Shown: positions 33,946 through 42,175, counted from the first letter of the stretch. The stretch: DNA of 47,901 bases from an uncultured Prevotella sp. (GCA_945873145.1 CAMCBZ010000021.1:1-47901), one strand, 5' to 3'. Notes: a model not told the origin generated them from the letters alone. Numbers and translations: made by a program.

Positions 33946-34761
33946 CTAAAAATAGATAATCGGATTGGTGTTGATCTCCGACAAGATGCAGCGGACGCCG
34001 GGGCATTGCCGCGTGATGATGTCGCGGAAGATCTCCCGTGTGAACTGCTCGCTTTGATAGTGTCCGATGACGGCAATCTGTATGCGTTGCTCGTAGCCGA
34101 AATATTGATGATAGTGCATCTCGCCGGTCAGGAAGGCGTCAGCACCGATGGCGACTGCGTCCGGCAACAGAAAATCACCGGCTCCTCCGCAGATCGCTAC
34201 ACGTCGGATGGGACGACGAAGCAGTTCGTTGGCCATCACGCACTCCACGTTGAAGGTTTGTTTCAACCGGATGATGAAGTCGTCGGCGGCAAGAGGCTCG
34301 GTCCATTCCGCAATCACGCCTTCGCCGCCAGCCACAATTCGGGGCTCTCCGTCACTGGTTTTCACCTCGGCGGACTGGCGTTTGCCGAAGAAAGCAGGAT
34401 GTTCCAGTCCCAGCTTTTCGGCTATCTTGAAGTTCACGCCGCCCTCTGCAGCATCCATGTTGGTGTGGAGCGAGAGGATGGTAATATGCTTTTCGATGGC
34501 TTTCATCACCGTGCGCTGCACTTCATCCTCGCCGCAGAGCCTTCTGAGCTTGTGGAAGATCAGAGGATGGTGCGACACGATGAGGTTGCACCCTTTGGCG
34601 ACAGCTTCGTCCACCACGGCCTCGGTAACGTCAAGACACAATAAAGCCCCTGAGACATCCGCCTCTGTCAATCCCGTTTGCAGGCCGGCATTATCATAGT
34701 CTTCCTGCAAGGGCAGAGGCGCGAACTGTTCAAGGGCATTCACCACTTTTGCTATTTTCAC
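33946..34761 (-). CDS. NIF3-like dinuclear metal-binding protein
   Basis: A 271-residue member of the NIF3/YbgI family, hexameric proteins with a dinuclear metal centre and debated enzymatic activity. Metal-ligand motifs are present: SHHPLIFH, HTNMDAAEGGVN and the C-terminal TGEMHYHQYFG, with a family Glu close to the end (SEQFTREI). It lacks the large PII-like insertion of longer family members and is closer to the short E. coli form. Probably the first gene of a two-gene operon with the zinc-ribbon gene; the promoter is at 34782-34789. Confidence 0.92.
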   Translation of the reverse strand: MKIAKVVNALEQFAPLPLQEDYDNAGLQTGLTEADVSGALLCLDVTEAVVDEAVAKGCNLIVSHHPLIFHKLRRLCGEDEVQRTVMKAIEKHITILSLHTNMDAAEGGVNFKIAEKLGLEHPAFFGKRQSAEVKTSDGEPRIVAGGEGVIAEWTEPLAADDFIIRLKQTFNVECVMANELLRRPIRRVAICGGAGDFLLPDAVAIGADAFLTGEMHYHQYFGYEQRIQIAVIGHYQSEQFTREIFRDIITRQCPGVRCILSEINTNPIIYF

Positions 34762-34781
34762 GCTTAATACGTTTTAGATTG

Positions 34782-34789
34782 CAAAGGTA
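34782..34789 (-). promoter_or_regulatory. -7 box for the NIF3 operon
   Basis: TACCTTTG on the minus strand, 21 bases before ATG 34761. Confidence 0.65.
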
Positions 34790-34839
34790 GACAATTTATT
34801 CCGATCTGCGTGAGCTTTCAGCTGGTATTTAAGAACAAT

Positions 34840-34873
34840 TAATAAAAAAGCCCCATCTTTGCAGATGAGGCTT
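34840..34873 (-). terminator. Terminator of the Spy-like secreted protein gene
   Basis: On the minus strand AAGCCTCATCT pairs with AGATGGGGCTT (one G-U pair) around a 4-base loop, followed by TTTTT. It separates this gene from the NIF3 promoter. Confidence 0.82.
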
Positions 34874-34946
34874 CTATTCTTTGCTTTCTGACGCTGCATC
34901 CAACTATGGACGTAAGTCAGAAATGAGTTCTCTTGTAATCTAATCC

Positions 34947-35330
34947 TTACTTCAGCAGGCCACGGTTCTCAAGTGTGAGATTGAGCAGCGTGTTGTACTT
35001 GCGATACTGCTTCTCGTTGAGTACGTAGTGCATGTACTTCAGCTCCTTGGTAGCAGCCTTCTTGACGAGCTCTGCACGCTCAGAAGCCTCTGCGTTAGCG
35101 GCCTTGCGCATGTCGTTGATGAACTGGTCGTGGATGGCCTCAACAGCGTCGATCTGATCAGCGCTCAGCTCCAGTGTGGTAGCCAGCTTGCTGTAGTTGA
35201 CGGTCATGTCGTAGTTAGCGGCAGTGCTTGCCTCTGTTACCTCAGGTGCATTCTCAGGGATGTTCTCTGTGTTTGCGAAAGCCATGCTCATTGTCATCAT
35301 GGCAGCCAGTGTCAATACAATCTTTTTCAT
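34947..35330 (-). CDS. Small secreted protein, possibly Spy/CpxP-like
   Basis: A 127-residue protein with a clear signal peptide (MKKIVLTLAAMMTMSMAFA). The mature part is predicted to be mainly helical: LELSADQIDAVEAIHDQFIND, then an Ala/Glu/Lys helix and MHYVLNEKQYRKYNTLLNLTL. The L-[ST]-x-x-Q followed by L-x-x-x-Q-Y pattern recalls the periplasmic chaperones Spy and CpxP, but similarity is weak. The frame continues upstream to 35402; ATG 35330 is chosen because the signal peptide starts there. Own promoter (35440-35471) and terminator, so a single-gene unit. Confidence 0.72.
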   Translation of the reverse strand: MKKIVLTLAAMMTMSMAFANTENIPENAPEVTEASTAANYDMTVNYSKLATTLELSADQIDAVEAIHDQFINDMRKAANAEASERAELVKKAATKELKYMHYVLNEKQYRKYNTLLNLTLENRGLLK

Positions 35331-35439
35331 CTTTTTACCTTTCTTCTTTCCCGGCCTTGTCCTGGAAGTTGTTCCTTGGATCTTTATCCGGGTGTTCAAC
35401 ATGTTATCCTTGAAATCACTTATCTTCTTGATTTCGATG

Positions 35440-35471
35440 CAAAGTTACGAGAATAATTGATACCAACCAAA
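35440..35471 (-). promoter_or_regulatory. Promoter of the Spy-like secreted protein gene
   Basis: On the minus strand TTTG (35468-35471), 20-base spacer, TAACTTTG (35440-35447). The leader is about 105 bases. Confidence 0.75.
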
Positions 35472-35574
35472 TAATTTGTTAGCTGTGTGCGTAAACAACT
35501 GCTTATTTTGATGTAAATCAAAGATTATGTTACCATTTTGAATTTTAATAGGCTTGTAACTAAGAAAAAAGCAC

Positions 35575-35582
35575 TACCTTTG
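35575..35582 (+). promoter_or_regulatory. -7 box for the SlyD-like gene
   Basis: TACCTTTG, 37 bases before ATG 35620; TTG at 35554-35556 may be the -33 element. Confidence 0.65.
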
Positions 35583-35619
35583 CAGACGAACAACAAATAA
35601 TCAAAAGAATAGTATTATA

Positions 35620-36222
35620 ATGAGCGAAAACAAGAGTAACAAGTTGGTAAGCGTTTCTTATCAGCTCTACGATGTCTCTAATGGACAGAAAGTGCTTGTC
35701 GAGATGACCGAAGAGGCCAAGCCCGCTACTTTCATCAGTGGTATGGGCTATATGTTGGAAGACTTCGAGCGTCAGGTCGTGGATCTGGCTGTTGGCGACA
35801 GTTTCAACTTTGAGTTGACTCCGGAGCAGGCTTTTGGTCCCCGCAACAACGATTTGGTGAAGAGCGTCGACAAGCATATCTTCGAGATAGATGGTAAGTT
35901 TGACTCCAAGCACGTCTATCCCGATGCCATTCTGATGCTGCAAAATGAGGCTGGAGATCACTTCAATGGTCGTGTCGTGGAAGTAGGACCGGATACTGTG
36001 ACCATCGACCTCAATCATCCATTGGCCGGTTGCACGCTGAACTTTGTCGGTCAGGTGTTGGCTAACCGTGAGGCTACGAAAGAAGAAATGGCGCAGTTGG
36101 TCAAGGCAATGTCAGGTGAAGGCTGCGGTGGTCATTGCGAGAACTGCGGTGGCGATTGCGAAGGCCATGGTGAAGGCGGCTGTGGCGGCGGTTGCGGCGA
36201 AGGCTGCGGACACTGTCATTAA
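35620..36222 (+). CDS. slyD: FKBP-type peptidyl-prolyl isomerase, SlyD-like
   Basis: A 200-residue cytoplasmic FKBP with an inserted IF (chaperone) domain, as in SlyD. The FKBP halves flank residues about 70-125: FISGMGYMLEDFERQVVDLAVGDSFNFELTPEQAFG before it, and DLNHPLAGCTLNFVGQVLA after it. The last 35 or so residues are a Gly-rich tail with 8 Cys and 4 His, which in SlyD binds nickel and other metals. Roles in folding and metal handling are expected from the family. A repeat cluster follows before aroC. Confidence 0.93.
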   Translation: MSENKSNKLVSVSYQLYDVSNGQKVLVEMTEEAKPATFISGMGYMLEDFERQVVDLAVGDSFNFELTPEQAFGPRNNDLVKSVDKHIFEIDGKFDSKHVYPDAILMLQNEAGDHFNGRVVEVGPDTVTIDLNHPLAGCTLNFVGQVLANREATKEEMAQLVKAMSGEGCGGHCENCGGDCEGHGEGGCGGGCGEGCGHCH

Positions 36223-36275
36223 ACGGCCCTCTTAAATGTCAGCGGCTGTAAAAGACTGCAAGGATTTCGTTTGCT

Positions 36276-36429
36276 CCTTATATATAATAAGGTGTATCTG
36301 CTCCTTATATAATAAGGAGTGCTCCCTTATATAATAAGGAGAGACCTGTTATATAATAAGGAGTAGACGATCAGACAATAAGGAGGAATCTGTTAGATAG
36401 TCACGAGATACCTATTATATATGGAGTAT
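36276..36429. repeat. Cluster of TATATAATAAGGAG hairpin repeats
   Basis: AAGGTG/AAGGAG occurs at 36289, 36314, 36336, 36358 and 36380 (spacing 25, 22, 22, 22), with a degenerate copy, ATGGAG, at 36421. The upstream part of each unit is CTCCTTATATA-like, so the better units fold as hairpins: at 36301-36319 CTCCTTAT pairs with ATAAGGAG around an ATA loop. The block fills most of the slyD-aroC gap and no clear -7 box was found in it. Confidence 0.88.
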
Positions 36430-36460
36430 GGTGATATAAAACCAAAAAGAAAGAACAACA

Positions 36461-37537
36461 ATGAGGAACACGTTTGGTAACATATTCACTTTGACGACGT
36501 TTGGTGAAAGTCATGGTGAAGCGGTAGGAGGTATTGTTGACGGGATGCCGGCAGGCATAGAGGTGGACATGGAGTTCATCCAGCATCAGTTAGACCGCCG
36601 TCGTCCGGGACAGAGTCAGATCACGACGCAGCGCAAAGAGCCTGACCACGTGGAGCTGCTCAGTGGTGTTTATCAGGGCAAGACGACGGGAACACCAATC
36701 GGCTTCATGGTTCGGAACACAAATCAGCGCTCGTCCGACTACAACAATATGGTGGATCTGTTCCGTCCCTCTCACGCCGACTATACCTATTACAACAAAT
36801 ATGGCCTGCGTGATCCCCGTGGAGGAGGGCGCTCTTCTGCCCGCATCACCATCAGCCGGTGTGTCGGTGGCGCTTTAGCCATGCTGGCTCTGCGTCAACT
36901 GGGTATCACTATCCAGGCCTATACGACGCAGGTTGGTGACATCAAGTTGGAAGGCGACTACACACATTACGACCTTTCGCAGATCGACTCCAACATCGTT
37001 CGCTGTCCTGATAATGAAAAGGCGCAGCAGATGGAAGCTTTGATTAGAGAGGTCAAAGCCGACGGAGACACGATCGGGGGAGTGATCGCCTGTGTCATCA
37101 AAGGCTGTCCTGTGGGACTTGGCGAACCGGAGTTTGATAAGCTTCATGCACAGTTGGGAGCTGCAATGCTCAGCATCAATGCGGTGAAAGGCTTTGAATA
37201 TGGCTTAGGCTTCGATGGCGTGAGTCAGCGTGGCAGTCAGCAGAATGATGTGTTTGTTGCTGATCATGGGCATATTACCACAAGCACTAACAACAGTGGG
37301 GGCATCCAGGGCGGTATCTCCAACGGGCAGGATATCTATTTCCGCGTAGCCTTCAAACCAGTCGCTACGCTATTACGCAGTCAAAATACGGTTGATGCAA
37401 ACGGTTGCGCAACTGTTTTGCAAGCCAAAGGCCGCCATGATCCCTGCGTGTTGCCGCGCGCGGTGCCTATTGTGGAGTCGATGGCTGCAATGGTGTTGCT
37501 GGATGATTACCTGCTCAACAAGACCGTGCATCTCTAA
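36461..37537 (+). CDS. aroC: Chorismate synthase
   Basis: A 358-residue, full-length chorismate synthase, which makes chorismate from EPSP with reduced FMN as the last shared step of aromatic amino-acid synthesis. It begins [32 protein letters not shown] and contains [16 protein letters not shown] (the family signature), and near the end [17 protein letters not shown]. No other aro genes are nearby. The repeat cluster lies directly upstream and its position suggests it is in the leader. Confidence 0.97.
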   Translation: MRNTFGNIFTLTTFGESHGEAVGGIVDGMPAGIEVDMEFIQHQLDRRRPGQSQITTQRKEPDHVELLSGVYQGKTTGTPIGFMVRNTNQRSSDYNNMVDLFRPSHADYTYYNKYGLRDPRGGGRSSARITISRCVGGALAMLALRQLGITIQAYTTQVGDIKLEGDYTHYDLSQIDSNIVRCPDNEKAQQMEALIREVKADGDTIGGVIACVIKGCPVGLGEPEFDKLHAQLGAAMLSINAVKGFEYGLGFDGVSQRGSQQNDVFVADHGHITTSTNNSGGIQGGISNGQDIYFRVAFKPVATLLRSQNTVDANGCATVLQAKGRHDPCVLPRAVPIVESMAAMVLLDDYLLNKTVHL

Positions 37538-37551
37538 GTCGATTGCTCTCT

Positions 37552-37616
37552 CTGATGACCATTTGCCGATGTCTGTCCGAAAGAAACGACAGTGAGGCTG
37601 ATGGTCATCAGTGTTT
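37552..37616 (+). terminator. Long hairpin after aroC
   Basis: CTGATGACCAT (37552-37562) pairs perfectly with ATGGTCATCAG (37601-37611), with an inner CTGTC/GACAG stem (37573-37577 / 37588-37592), then TGTTTT. Probably ends aroC transcripts, though the loop is unusually long for a terminator. Confidence 0.55.
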
Positions 37617-37668
37617 TATGTAGAAGAGAATATAATCCGCTGACACTTAGAACGAAAGAAGTGTATAA

Positions 37669-37855
37669 GCACAAAAGACGGCAGACATCCAAACTGGATA
37701 ACTGCCGCCTTTTGGTACCCCAAAACAATCTCAACCTTTCTTGACTAATACATCAATTAACCTAACCAATCATCAAATACCTAATAACTACCTATATGAA
37801 AAACTACCTAACTAACTTGCTTATACTTGAACAATCTATTGTTTTCTTTTTTCTG
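37669..37855 (-). ncRNA. Candidate small RNA
   Basis: On the minus strand a -7 box (TACCTTTG, 37859-37866) is followed by about 190 bases without a real open frame, ending in a strong hairpin: AAAAGGCGGCAG pairs with CTGCCGTCTTTT, around an ATCC/GGAT inner stem (37673-37713). The middle part is a G/T/A-rich sequence with recurring GGTTAG/TTAGGTA words. Promoter plus terminator without a gene suggests a small RNA. No match to a named RNA family could be made. Confidence 0.35.
37673..37713. terminator. Terminator-like hairpin
   Basis: AAAAGACGGCAG (37673-37684) and CTGCCGCCTTTT (37702-37713), with one mismatched position, A on the left and T on the right. It could act on either strand. Confidence 0.7.
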
Positions 37856-37968
37856 TTGCAAAGGTACGAGATTTCCTCTTACGAGCGTGAAAAAACTACC
37901 TTTTTTTGCACAATACGCTGTGCAATCGATTTCAAGTGGCTAAAATTATAAAATATTCAAGGTTTCTC

Positions 37969-37999
37969 TTTGTTGATCAATGATTAATCTCTAACTTTG
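37969..37999 (+). promoter_or_regulatory. Promoter of the M48 peptidase gene
   Basis: TTTG at 37969-37972, a 19-base spacer, and TAACTTTG at 37992-37999; the start codon is at 38031. Confidence 0.72.
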
Positions 38000-38030
38000 C
38001 AGTCAGTAAATTGATATATATTAGGTAACT

Positions 38031-38909
38031 ATGAAGAAAATCAAGTTTGTCCTCTTCACTATGCTGACAGCCCTGTTGATGTCGGCATGTGGAACCACGC
38101 AGACCGTGCCAGTCACCGGTCGCAAGCACAATCTCTTGGTTACAGACCAGCAGGTCCTCAGTTTAAGTAATCAGGAGTATCAGAAGTTTATGCAGTCCGC
38201 CAAGGTCTCTACGGATGCAACAAACACCGCCATGGTGAAGCGTGTAGGCCAGCGGCTGGCTACCGCTGTGGAGAACTATCTGACCACACACGGTGCTGCC
38301 AACGAGGTGAAGAACTTCTCTTGGTCCTTTAATCTCGTGCAGAGCAAGGAAGCCAACGCCTTCTGTATGCCCGGTGGTAAGATTGTTGTCTATGAAGGCC
38401 TGCTGCCTTATACCCAGAACGAGCCGTCGTTGGCCATCGTTCTCGGTCATGAGATTGCTCACGCCGTGGCTAAGCACTCTGCCGAGCAGATGTCCAAGCA
38501 GATTCGTCAGCAGTATGCTACACAGGGCGTCAACATTCTTGGTAGTGTGCTGGGCGCCGGTGATCTCACCAATGTGGCTACGAGCATCATGCAGCAGGGC
38601 TTTTCTTTCGCCAATCTGAAATATAGTCGTGATGACGAGAGCGAGGCTGATCACATGGGACTCGTCTTTGCTGCTATGGCAGGCTACGATCCTCAGGAGG
38701 CCATTCCTTTCTGGAAGCGCATGTCACAGGGCAATAACAATACCAATGATTTCCTGAGTGATCACCCAAGCGATGCAAAGCGTATTGCAGCATTGCAGCA
38801 GGAAATGCCTGAGGCTCTGAAATATTATCAGGCTTATCAGGCTGCGCACAAAACTACAACAAAGACTACAACTCGTTCTAAGAGCAGTAAGTCACGCCGT
38901 CGCAGATAA
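38031..38909 (+). CDS. M48 family metallopeptidase lipoprotein
   Basis: A 292-residue protein with a lipobox signal (LLMSAC, Cys at 20) and an M48-type zinc protease domain. The zinc motif is HEIAH (about residue 141), the third ligand is the Glu in SRDDESEADHMG, and NAFCMPGGKIVVYEGLL precedes it. The family includes E. coli BepA and LoiP, which maintain the outer membrane; a similar envelope quality-control role is likely. The C-terminus is a Thr/Lys/Ser/Arg-rich tail. Single gene with its own promoter; the next gene converges on it 43 bases away. Confidence 0.92.
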   Translation: MKKIKFVLFTMLTALLMSACGTTQTVPVTGRKHNLLVTDQQVLSLSNQEYQKFMQSAKVSTDATNTAMVKRVGQRLATAVENYLTTHGAANEVKNFSWSFNLVQSKEANAFCMPGGKIVVYEGLLPYTQNEPSLAIVLGHEIAHAVAKHSAEQMSKQIRQQYATQGVNILGSVLGAGDLTNVATSIMQQGFSFANLKYSRDDESEADHMGLVFAAMAGYDPQEAIPFWKRMSQGNNNTNDFLSDHPSDAKRIAALQQEMPEALKYYQAYQAAHKTTTKTTTRSKSSKSRRRR

Positions 38910-38952
38910 GGTCTGATGACAAGGATGTACGGGCAATAAGTTCAGAGAGTCC

Positions 38953-39237
38953 TTATTCCGGATGCTCTGCTTTGTAGCCCATCGCATCACAAACTTTCCA
39001 TAGGTGCCGTGCATGTCCCGCGTCTTCGCGCACGCCGGTACCTTTCCAATAGCACCATGCCAGGTAATACATCGCCTCGGCATGGTGTTGTTTTTCTGCA
39101 TATTTCAGGATGCGGCAAGCATCCTCATAGTTTTCTTCGCGCAAGAACTTCTTGGCTCTTTCTACTGCTTCTTCGTAGGTTTCCCCCTCATGCTCTTCGT
39201 CGGTGAAGCCAAAGAACTTTCTCCAAATACTTGTCAT
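38953..39237 (-). CDS. Small Sel1/TPR-like protein
   Basis: A 94-residue protein whose second half resembles a Sel1-type repeat: AEAMYYLAWCYWKGTGVREDAGHARHLWKVCDAMG, preceded by a TPR-like helix pair (AVERAKKFLREENYEDACRILKYA). Such helical repeats bind partner proteins; the partner is unknown. The frame extends to 39369, but the -7 box at 39276-39283 puts the start at ATG 39237. Convergent with the M48 gene, divergent from NfeD. Confidence 0.78.
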   Translation of the reverse strand: MTSIWRKFFGFTDEEHEGETYEEAVERAKKFLREENYEDACRILKYAEKQHHAEAMYYLAWCYWKGTGVREDAGHARHLWKVCDAMGYKAEHPE

Positions 39238-39275
39238 AGCCTTCTGTTTTGTAGATTTAATCCTTTCTGATATTG

Positions 39276-39283
39276 CAAAGTTA
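39276..39283 (-). promoter_or_regulatory. -7 box for the Sel1-like gene
   Basis: TAACTTTG on the minus strand, 39 bases before ATG 39237. Confidence 0.65.
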
Positions 39284-39374
39284 TGAATAAATCTTAAGTC
39301 GAATGTAATTCTTTCTTCGAAATGTAGGAAATATCGATTTTTTTTCTTAATTTTACCTTCAGAAAACAATCTCT

Positions 39375-39848
39375 ATGTCTATGATAGATTATCTTTCCGA
39401 AAACCTATGGTTGCTGTGGACGCTGGTTTGTGTCCTTGCGCTGATACTCGAAGTGTCTTCTGGCACCTTCTATCTGCTATGCTTCGCGGTAGGAGCGGCG
39501 GTGGCTATTGTCTCCTCCTTCCTCGGCATTCCCTTGTGGGCACAGGTGTTGGTCTTCGTCGTCTTCTCTTGTCTGTGTGTGTTCTGCGTGCGTCCGGTTG
39601 TCGTGAAATATCTGCATACCGACCGTCGCAATCGTAGGAGTAATGCCGATGCGCTCATAGGGCGTGAGGGTGTCGTCATTGAGCCGATCACCACTGAAAA
39701 GCCTGGTTACGTCAAGATCGACGGCGACGAGTGGCGTGCTGTGAGCAGGGACGGCAGCAACATCGACAAAGGAGCTATCGTGAAAGTCGTTGCACGAGAG
39801 AGCATCGTCGTCACCGTTGAGACCGTCACGGAAGGAGATTCATATTGA
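39375..39848 (+). CDS. NfeD family membrane protein
   Basis: A 157-residue protein with two or three N-terminal membrane segments (about residues 8-75) and a C-terminal OB-fold domain (GREGVVIEPITTEKPGYVKIDGDEWRAVS). This is the short NfeD form, which in many bacteria is paired with an SPFH/stomatin protein and thought to help assemble membrane microdomains. The SPFH gene follows after 157 bases, which include a repeat. No clear -7 box found upstream. Confidence 0.9.
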   Translation: MSMIDYLSENLWLLWTLVCVLALILEVSSGTFYLLCFAVGAAVAIVSSFLGIPLWAQVLVFVVFSCLCVFCVRPVVVKYLHTDRRNRRSNADALIGREGVVIEPITTEKPGYVKIDGDEWRAVSRDGSNIDKGAIVKVVARESIVVTVETVTEGDSY

Positions 39849-39888
39849 AATCAGCTTGAGTTGATGCTGTCTGATCTGTTGAAGAGCC

Positions 39889-39930
39889 TTATATATAATA
39901 AGGTGTAGCATGGCATATAAATAAGGAGTA
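39889..39930. repeat. Two TATAAATAAGGAG-type repeat units
   Basis: AAGGTG at 39900 and AAGGAG at 39923, 23 bases apart, the first within CCTTATATATAATAAGG, a 6-bp stem with a 5-base loop. They lie between the NfeD and SPFH genes and match the units upstream of aroC. Confidence 0.82.
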
Positions 39931-40005
39931 GGGCAGGGCAACGCCTTCGTTGTGTCTCAGCAGGCTGTTCATAATAAGTTTAACCCATAAAACAACAATA
40001 ACCAT

Positions 40006-40992
40006 ATGATTGGAACTTACGTATTGATAGGACTTATCGTCCTTGCGCTTATCTTTGCCAAGATGGCCATTGTCATCATTCCACAGAGTGAGACCAAGAT
40101 CATTGAGAGACTGGGAAAGTACTATGCAACGTTGAAACCCGGTATCAACATCATCATTCCCTTTATCGATCGTGCAAAAGTCATTTGCACGTTGGTGCGC
40201 GGACGCTATGTCTATAGCAACAGCATAGACTTGCGAGAGCAGGTCTACGACTTCGACAAGCAGAATGTCATCACCAAGGACAACATCCAAATGCAGATCA
40301 ATGCATTGCTCTATTTCCAGATCGTGGATCCTTTCAAGGCTGTCTATGAGATCAACAATCTGCCCAATGCCATTGAGAAACTCACGCAGACTACCCTGCG
40401 AAACATCATTGGTGAGATGGAACTGGATCAGACGCTGACCTCGCGCGACACAATCAACACCAAGTTGCGCGGTGTGCTCGACGACGCCACCAACAAGTGG
40501 GGCATTAAAGTCAACCGTGTGGAACTTCAGGACATCATTCCGCCGCAGAGTGTGTTGCAGGCTATGGAGAAGCAGATGCAGGCAGAGCGCGACAAGCGAG
40601 CCACTATCCTCACTTCAGAGGGTAAGAAGCAGGCCGACATCCTGCGGTCGGAAGGTGAGAAGGCCGCAACGATCAACCGTGCTGAGGCCGACAAGCAGCA
40701 GGCCATCCTCCGTGCCGAAGGTGAAGCTCAGGCTCGTGTGCGCAAGGCAGAGGCTGAGGCTGTTGCCATCGAGAAGATTACGGAGGCAGTAGGAAAAAGC
40801 ACCAATCCAGCTAACTACCTGTTGGCACAAAAGTATATCCAGATGATGCAGAACGTAGCAGAGGGCGACCGCACCAAGACGGTCTACCTGCCTTACGAGG
40901 CCACGAACCTGCTCGGAAGCATTGGCGGCATCAAGGAGCTCTTCACCTCCGACAAGACAGATAACGTTGCCAAAGGCAAAAAAGCAGAATAA
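40006..40992 (+). CDS. SPFH/Band 7 (stomatin-like) protein
   Basis: A 328-residue protein with one N-terminal membrane anchor (MIGTYVLIGLIVLALIFAKM), an SPFH domain (VIIPQSETKIIERLGKYYATLKPGINIIIPFID), and an Ala/Glu-rich coiled coil with repeated EGEA/RAEAD words (about 190-260). Similar to E. coli QmcA. Such proteins form membrane-associated oligomers and often act with NfeD or proteases. It follows NfeD in the same orientation, separated by a repeat-bearing gap. Confidence 0.93.
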   Translation: MIGTYVLIGLIVLALIFAKMAIVIIPQSETKIIERLGKYYATLKPGINIIIPFIDRAKVICTLVRGRYVYSNSIDLREQVYDFDKQNVITKDNIQMQINALLYFQIVDPFKAVYEINNLPNAIEKLTQTTLRNIIGEMELDQTLTSRDTINTKLRGVLDDATNKWGIKVNRVELQDIIPPQSVLQAMEKQMQAERDKRATILTSEGKKQADILRSEGEKAATINRAEADKQQAILRAEGEAQARVRKAEAEAVAIEKITEAVGKSTNPANYLLAQKYIQMMQNVAEGDRTKTVYLPYEATNLLGSIGGIKELFTSDKTDNVAKGKKAE

Positions 40993-41002
40993 TATCGGTG
41001 AG

Positions 41003-41059
41003 TCTTCCGTGAATACATTAGGTGTTCTTCCGTGAAAGCAATAAATATTCTTCATAGAA
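41003..41059. repeat. Three degenerate 23-base repeats
   Basis: TCTTCCGTGAA begins at 41003 and 41026 and TCTTCATAGAA at 41049, each 23 bases apart, just after the SPFH gene. Confidence 0.7.
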
Positions 41060-41103
41060 TACAGTAGAGATTGAAAATCTGTTCAAGCTCTGAAAAACAT
41101 GAG

Positions 41104-41137
41104 GGGCAGGCTATGATTTCGTAGCCTGCCCTTGTGT
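41104..41137. terminator. Terminator between SPFH and patatin genes
   Basis: GGGCAGGCTA (41104-41113) pairs perfectly with TAGCCTGCCC (41122-41131), followed by TTGTGT. It lies between convergent genes. Confidence 0.82.
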
Positions 41138-41221
41138 CTTTATCACAGAAAGCTTTTATTTAGCTTAGCCTGCATGATTCATGAACATAAAACTCTTTTT
41201 TGAACATTGAATCTTCATGAA

Positions 41222-41230
41222 TTATCCACA
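41222..41230. other. DnaA-box-like sequence
   Basis: TTATCCACA, identical to the consensus DnaA box, in an AT-rich convergent gap. TTCATGAA occurs at 41178-41185 and 41214-41221, and CCTCTGTTACTTT is repeated at 41251-41263 and 41270-41282 (the second copy runs into the patatin stop). One box alone does not make an origin. Confidence 0.4.
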
Positions 41231-41275
41231 AATTATTCATTAATTTGTTCCCTCTGTTACTTTTTGTTTCCTCTG

Positions 41276-42154
41276 TTACTTTGTCTTAGATGATGTCTCT
41301 TCGCGGATATACTTGCCATACGTTTTGCAGAACTGCTCACCGAGAGCGAATCCTTCTTCATAGAGTGCTTCCAGTTTCTCCACGTCTTTTTCTATTCTTC
41401 TCACTTGCATAGGCTTCCGTGGCCGTATGCAGATGATGCGGTCTTCGTGCTCCAAGTCCTCGATGAGCTGCAGCTGTCGGTTGTAAGCCCGGATGCGATG
41501 ACTCAGTGCCACGCGCAGCCGAGGATAGTTGCGGTAGACAAAGGGTGGTATCTTCCGGTCTTTGCCCAGTTCTCTGAAACCATAATTGCGGGTAGAGATC
41601 ACCACGTTTGTGGCGTGTCCTGCTTCTATACTCCGCATCACGGGTATGGAGTCGATGATTCCGCCGTCGAGTAGCGGACGTCCGTCCACCCACACGATCT
41701 TGCTCACGTAGGGCAGACTGCTGGAAGCCTTCACGATGTCGCAGGCCCGTTGCCGGTCGTGAGTCTCCTTGAGATAGACAGGATGGCCCGACGCACAGTC
41801 CGTGGCTACCATTTCGAAACCGTCGGCATGGCGGAAGTACTCGTCATAGTCAAAAGGCAACAGCTCGTTGGGGAAGCGGTCGTAGAGCAGCTCCCGGTCA
41901 AAGATGCAGCCTTGCGTGACCAGATGTTTGATACCTATATAATTGTATCTTGCCAGATAGTCGATGTTCGAGATGCGTGCGCGTCGGGGTTGACGTGAGA
42001 TATAACTCATGCCATTGCAGGCACCGGCCGAGACCGCTACGACATAGCGGAACCATACCTCATGCTTCATGAAAGCGTCCAAGACACCACTTGTGAAGAC
42101 GCCTCGCATGCCGCCACCTTCGAGCACTAATCCTGTATTCGTATCGATTTGCAT
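41276..42154 (-). CDS. Patatin-like phospholipase
   Basis: A 292-residue patatin-family lipid hydrolase. The oxyanion-hole motif GGGMRG is at residues 13-18, and the nucleophile Ser is S42 in VSAGA, where the first Gly of GxSxG is Ala. The dyad Asp lies in LLDGGIID near residue 160. The C-terminal part (RPRKPMQVRRIEKDVEKLEALYEEG) resembles the bacterial YjjU/RssA-like group. No signal peptide, so cytoplasmic or membrane-associated. An upstream frame extension to 42232 is excluded by the -7 box at 42176-42183. Confidence 0.92.
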   Translation of the reverse strand: MQIDTNTGLVLEGGGMRGVFTSGVLDAFMKHEVWFRYVVAVSAGACNGMSYISRQPRRARISNIDYLARYNYIGIKHLVTQGCIFDRELLYDRFPNELLPFDYDEYFRHADGFEMVATDCASGHPVYLKETHDRQRACDIVKASSSLPYVSKIVWVDGRPLLDGGIIDSIPVMRSIEAGHATNVVISTRNYGFRELGKDRKIPPFVYRNYPRLRVALSHRIRAYNRQLQLIEDLEHEDRIICIRPRKPMQVRRIEKDVEKLEALYEEGFALGEQFCKTYGKYIREETSSKTK

Positions 42155-42175
42155 AAAAACATTTAATTTTAATTG

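Noticed and set aside
33946..34761. Truncated NIF3 gene
   Set aside because: The protein is shorter than forms with a PII-like insertion, but both metal-binding halves are intact and it resembles the short bacterial form.
41170..41285. Replication origin
   Set aside because: Only one DnaA box, no dnaA, dnaN or other origin-linked genes, and the gap is under 300 bases.
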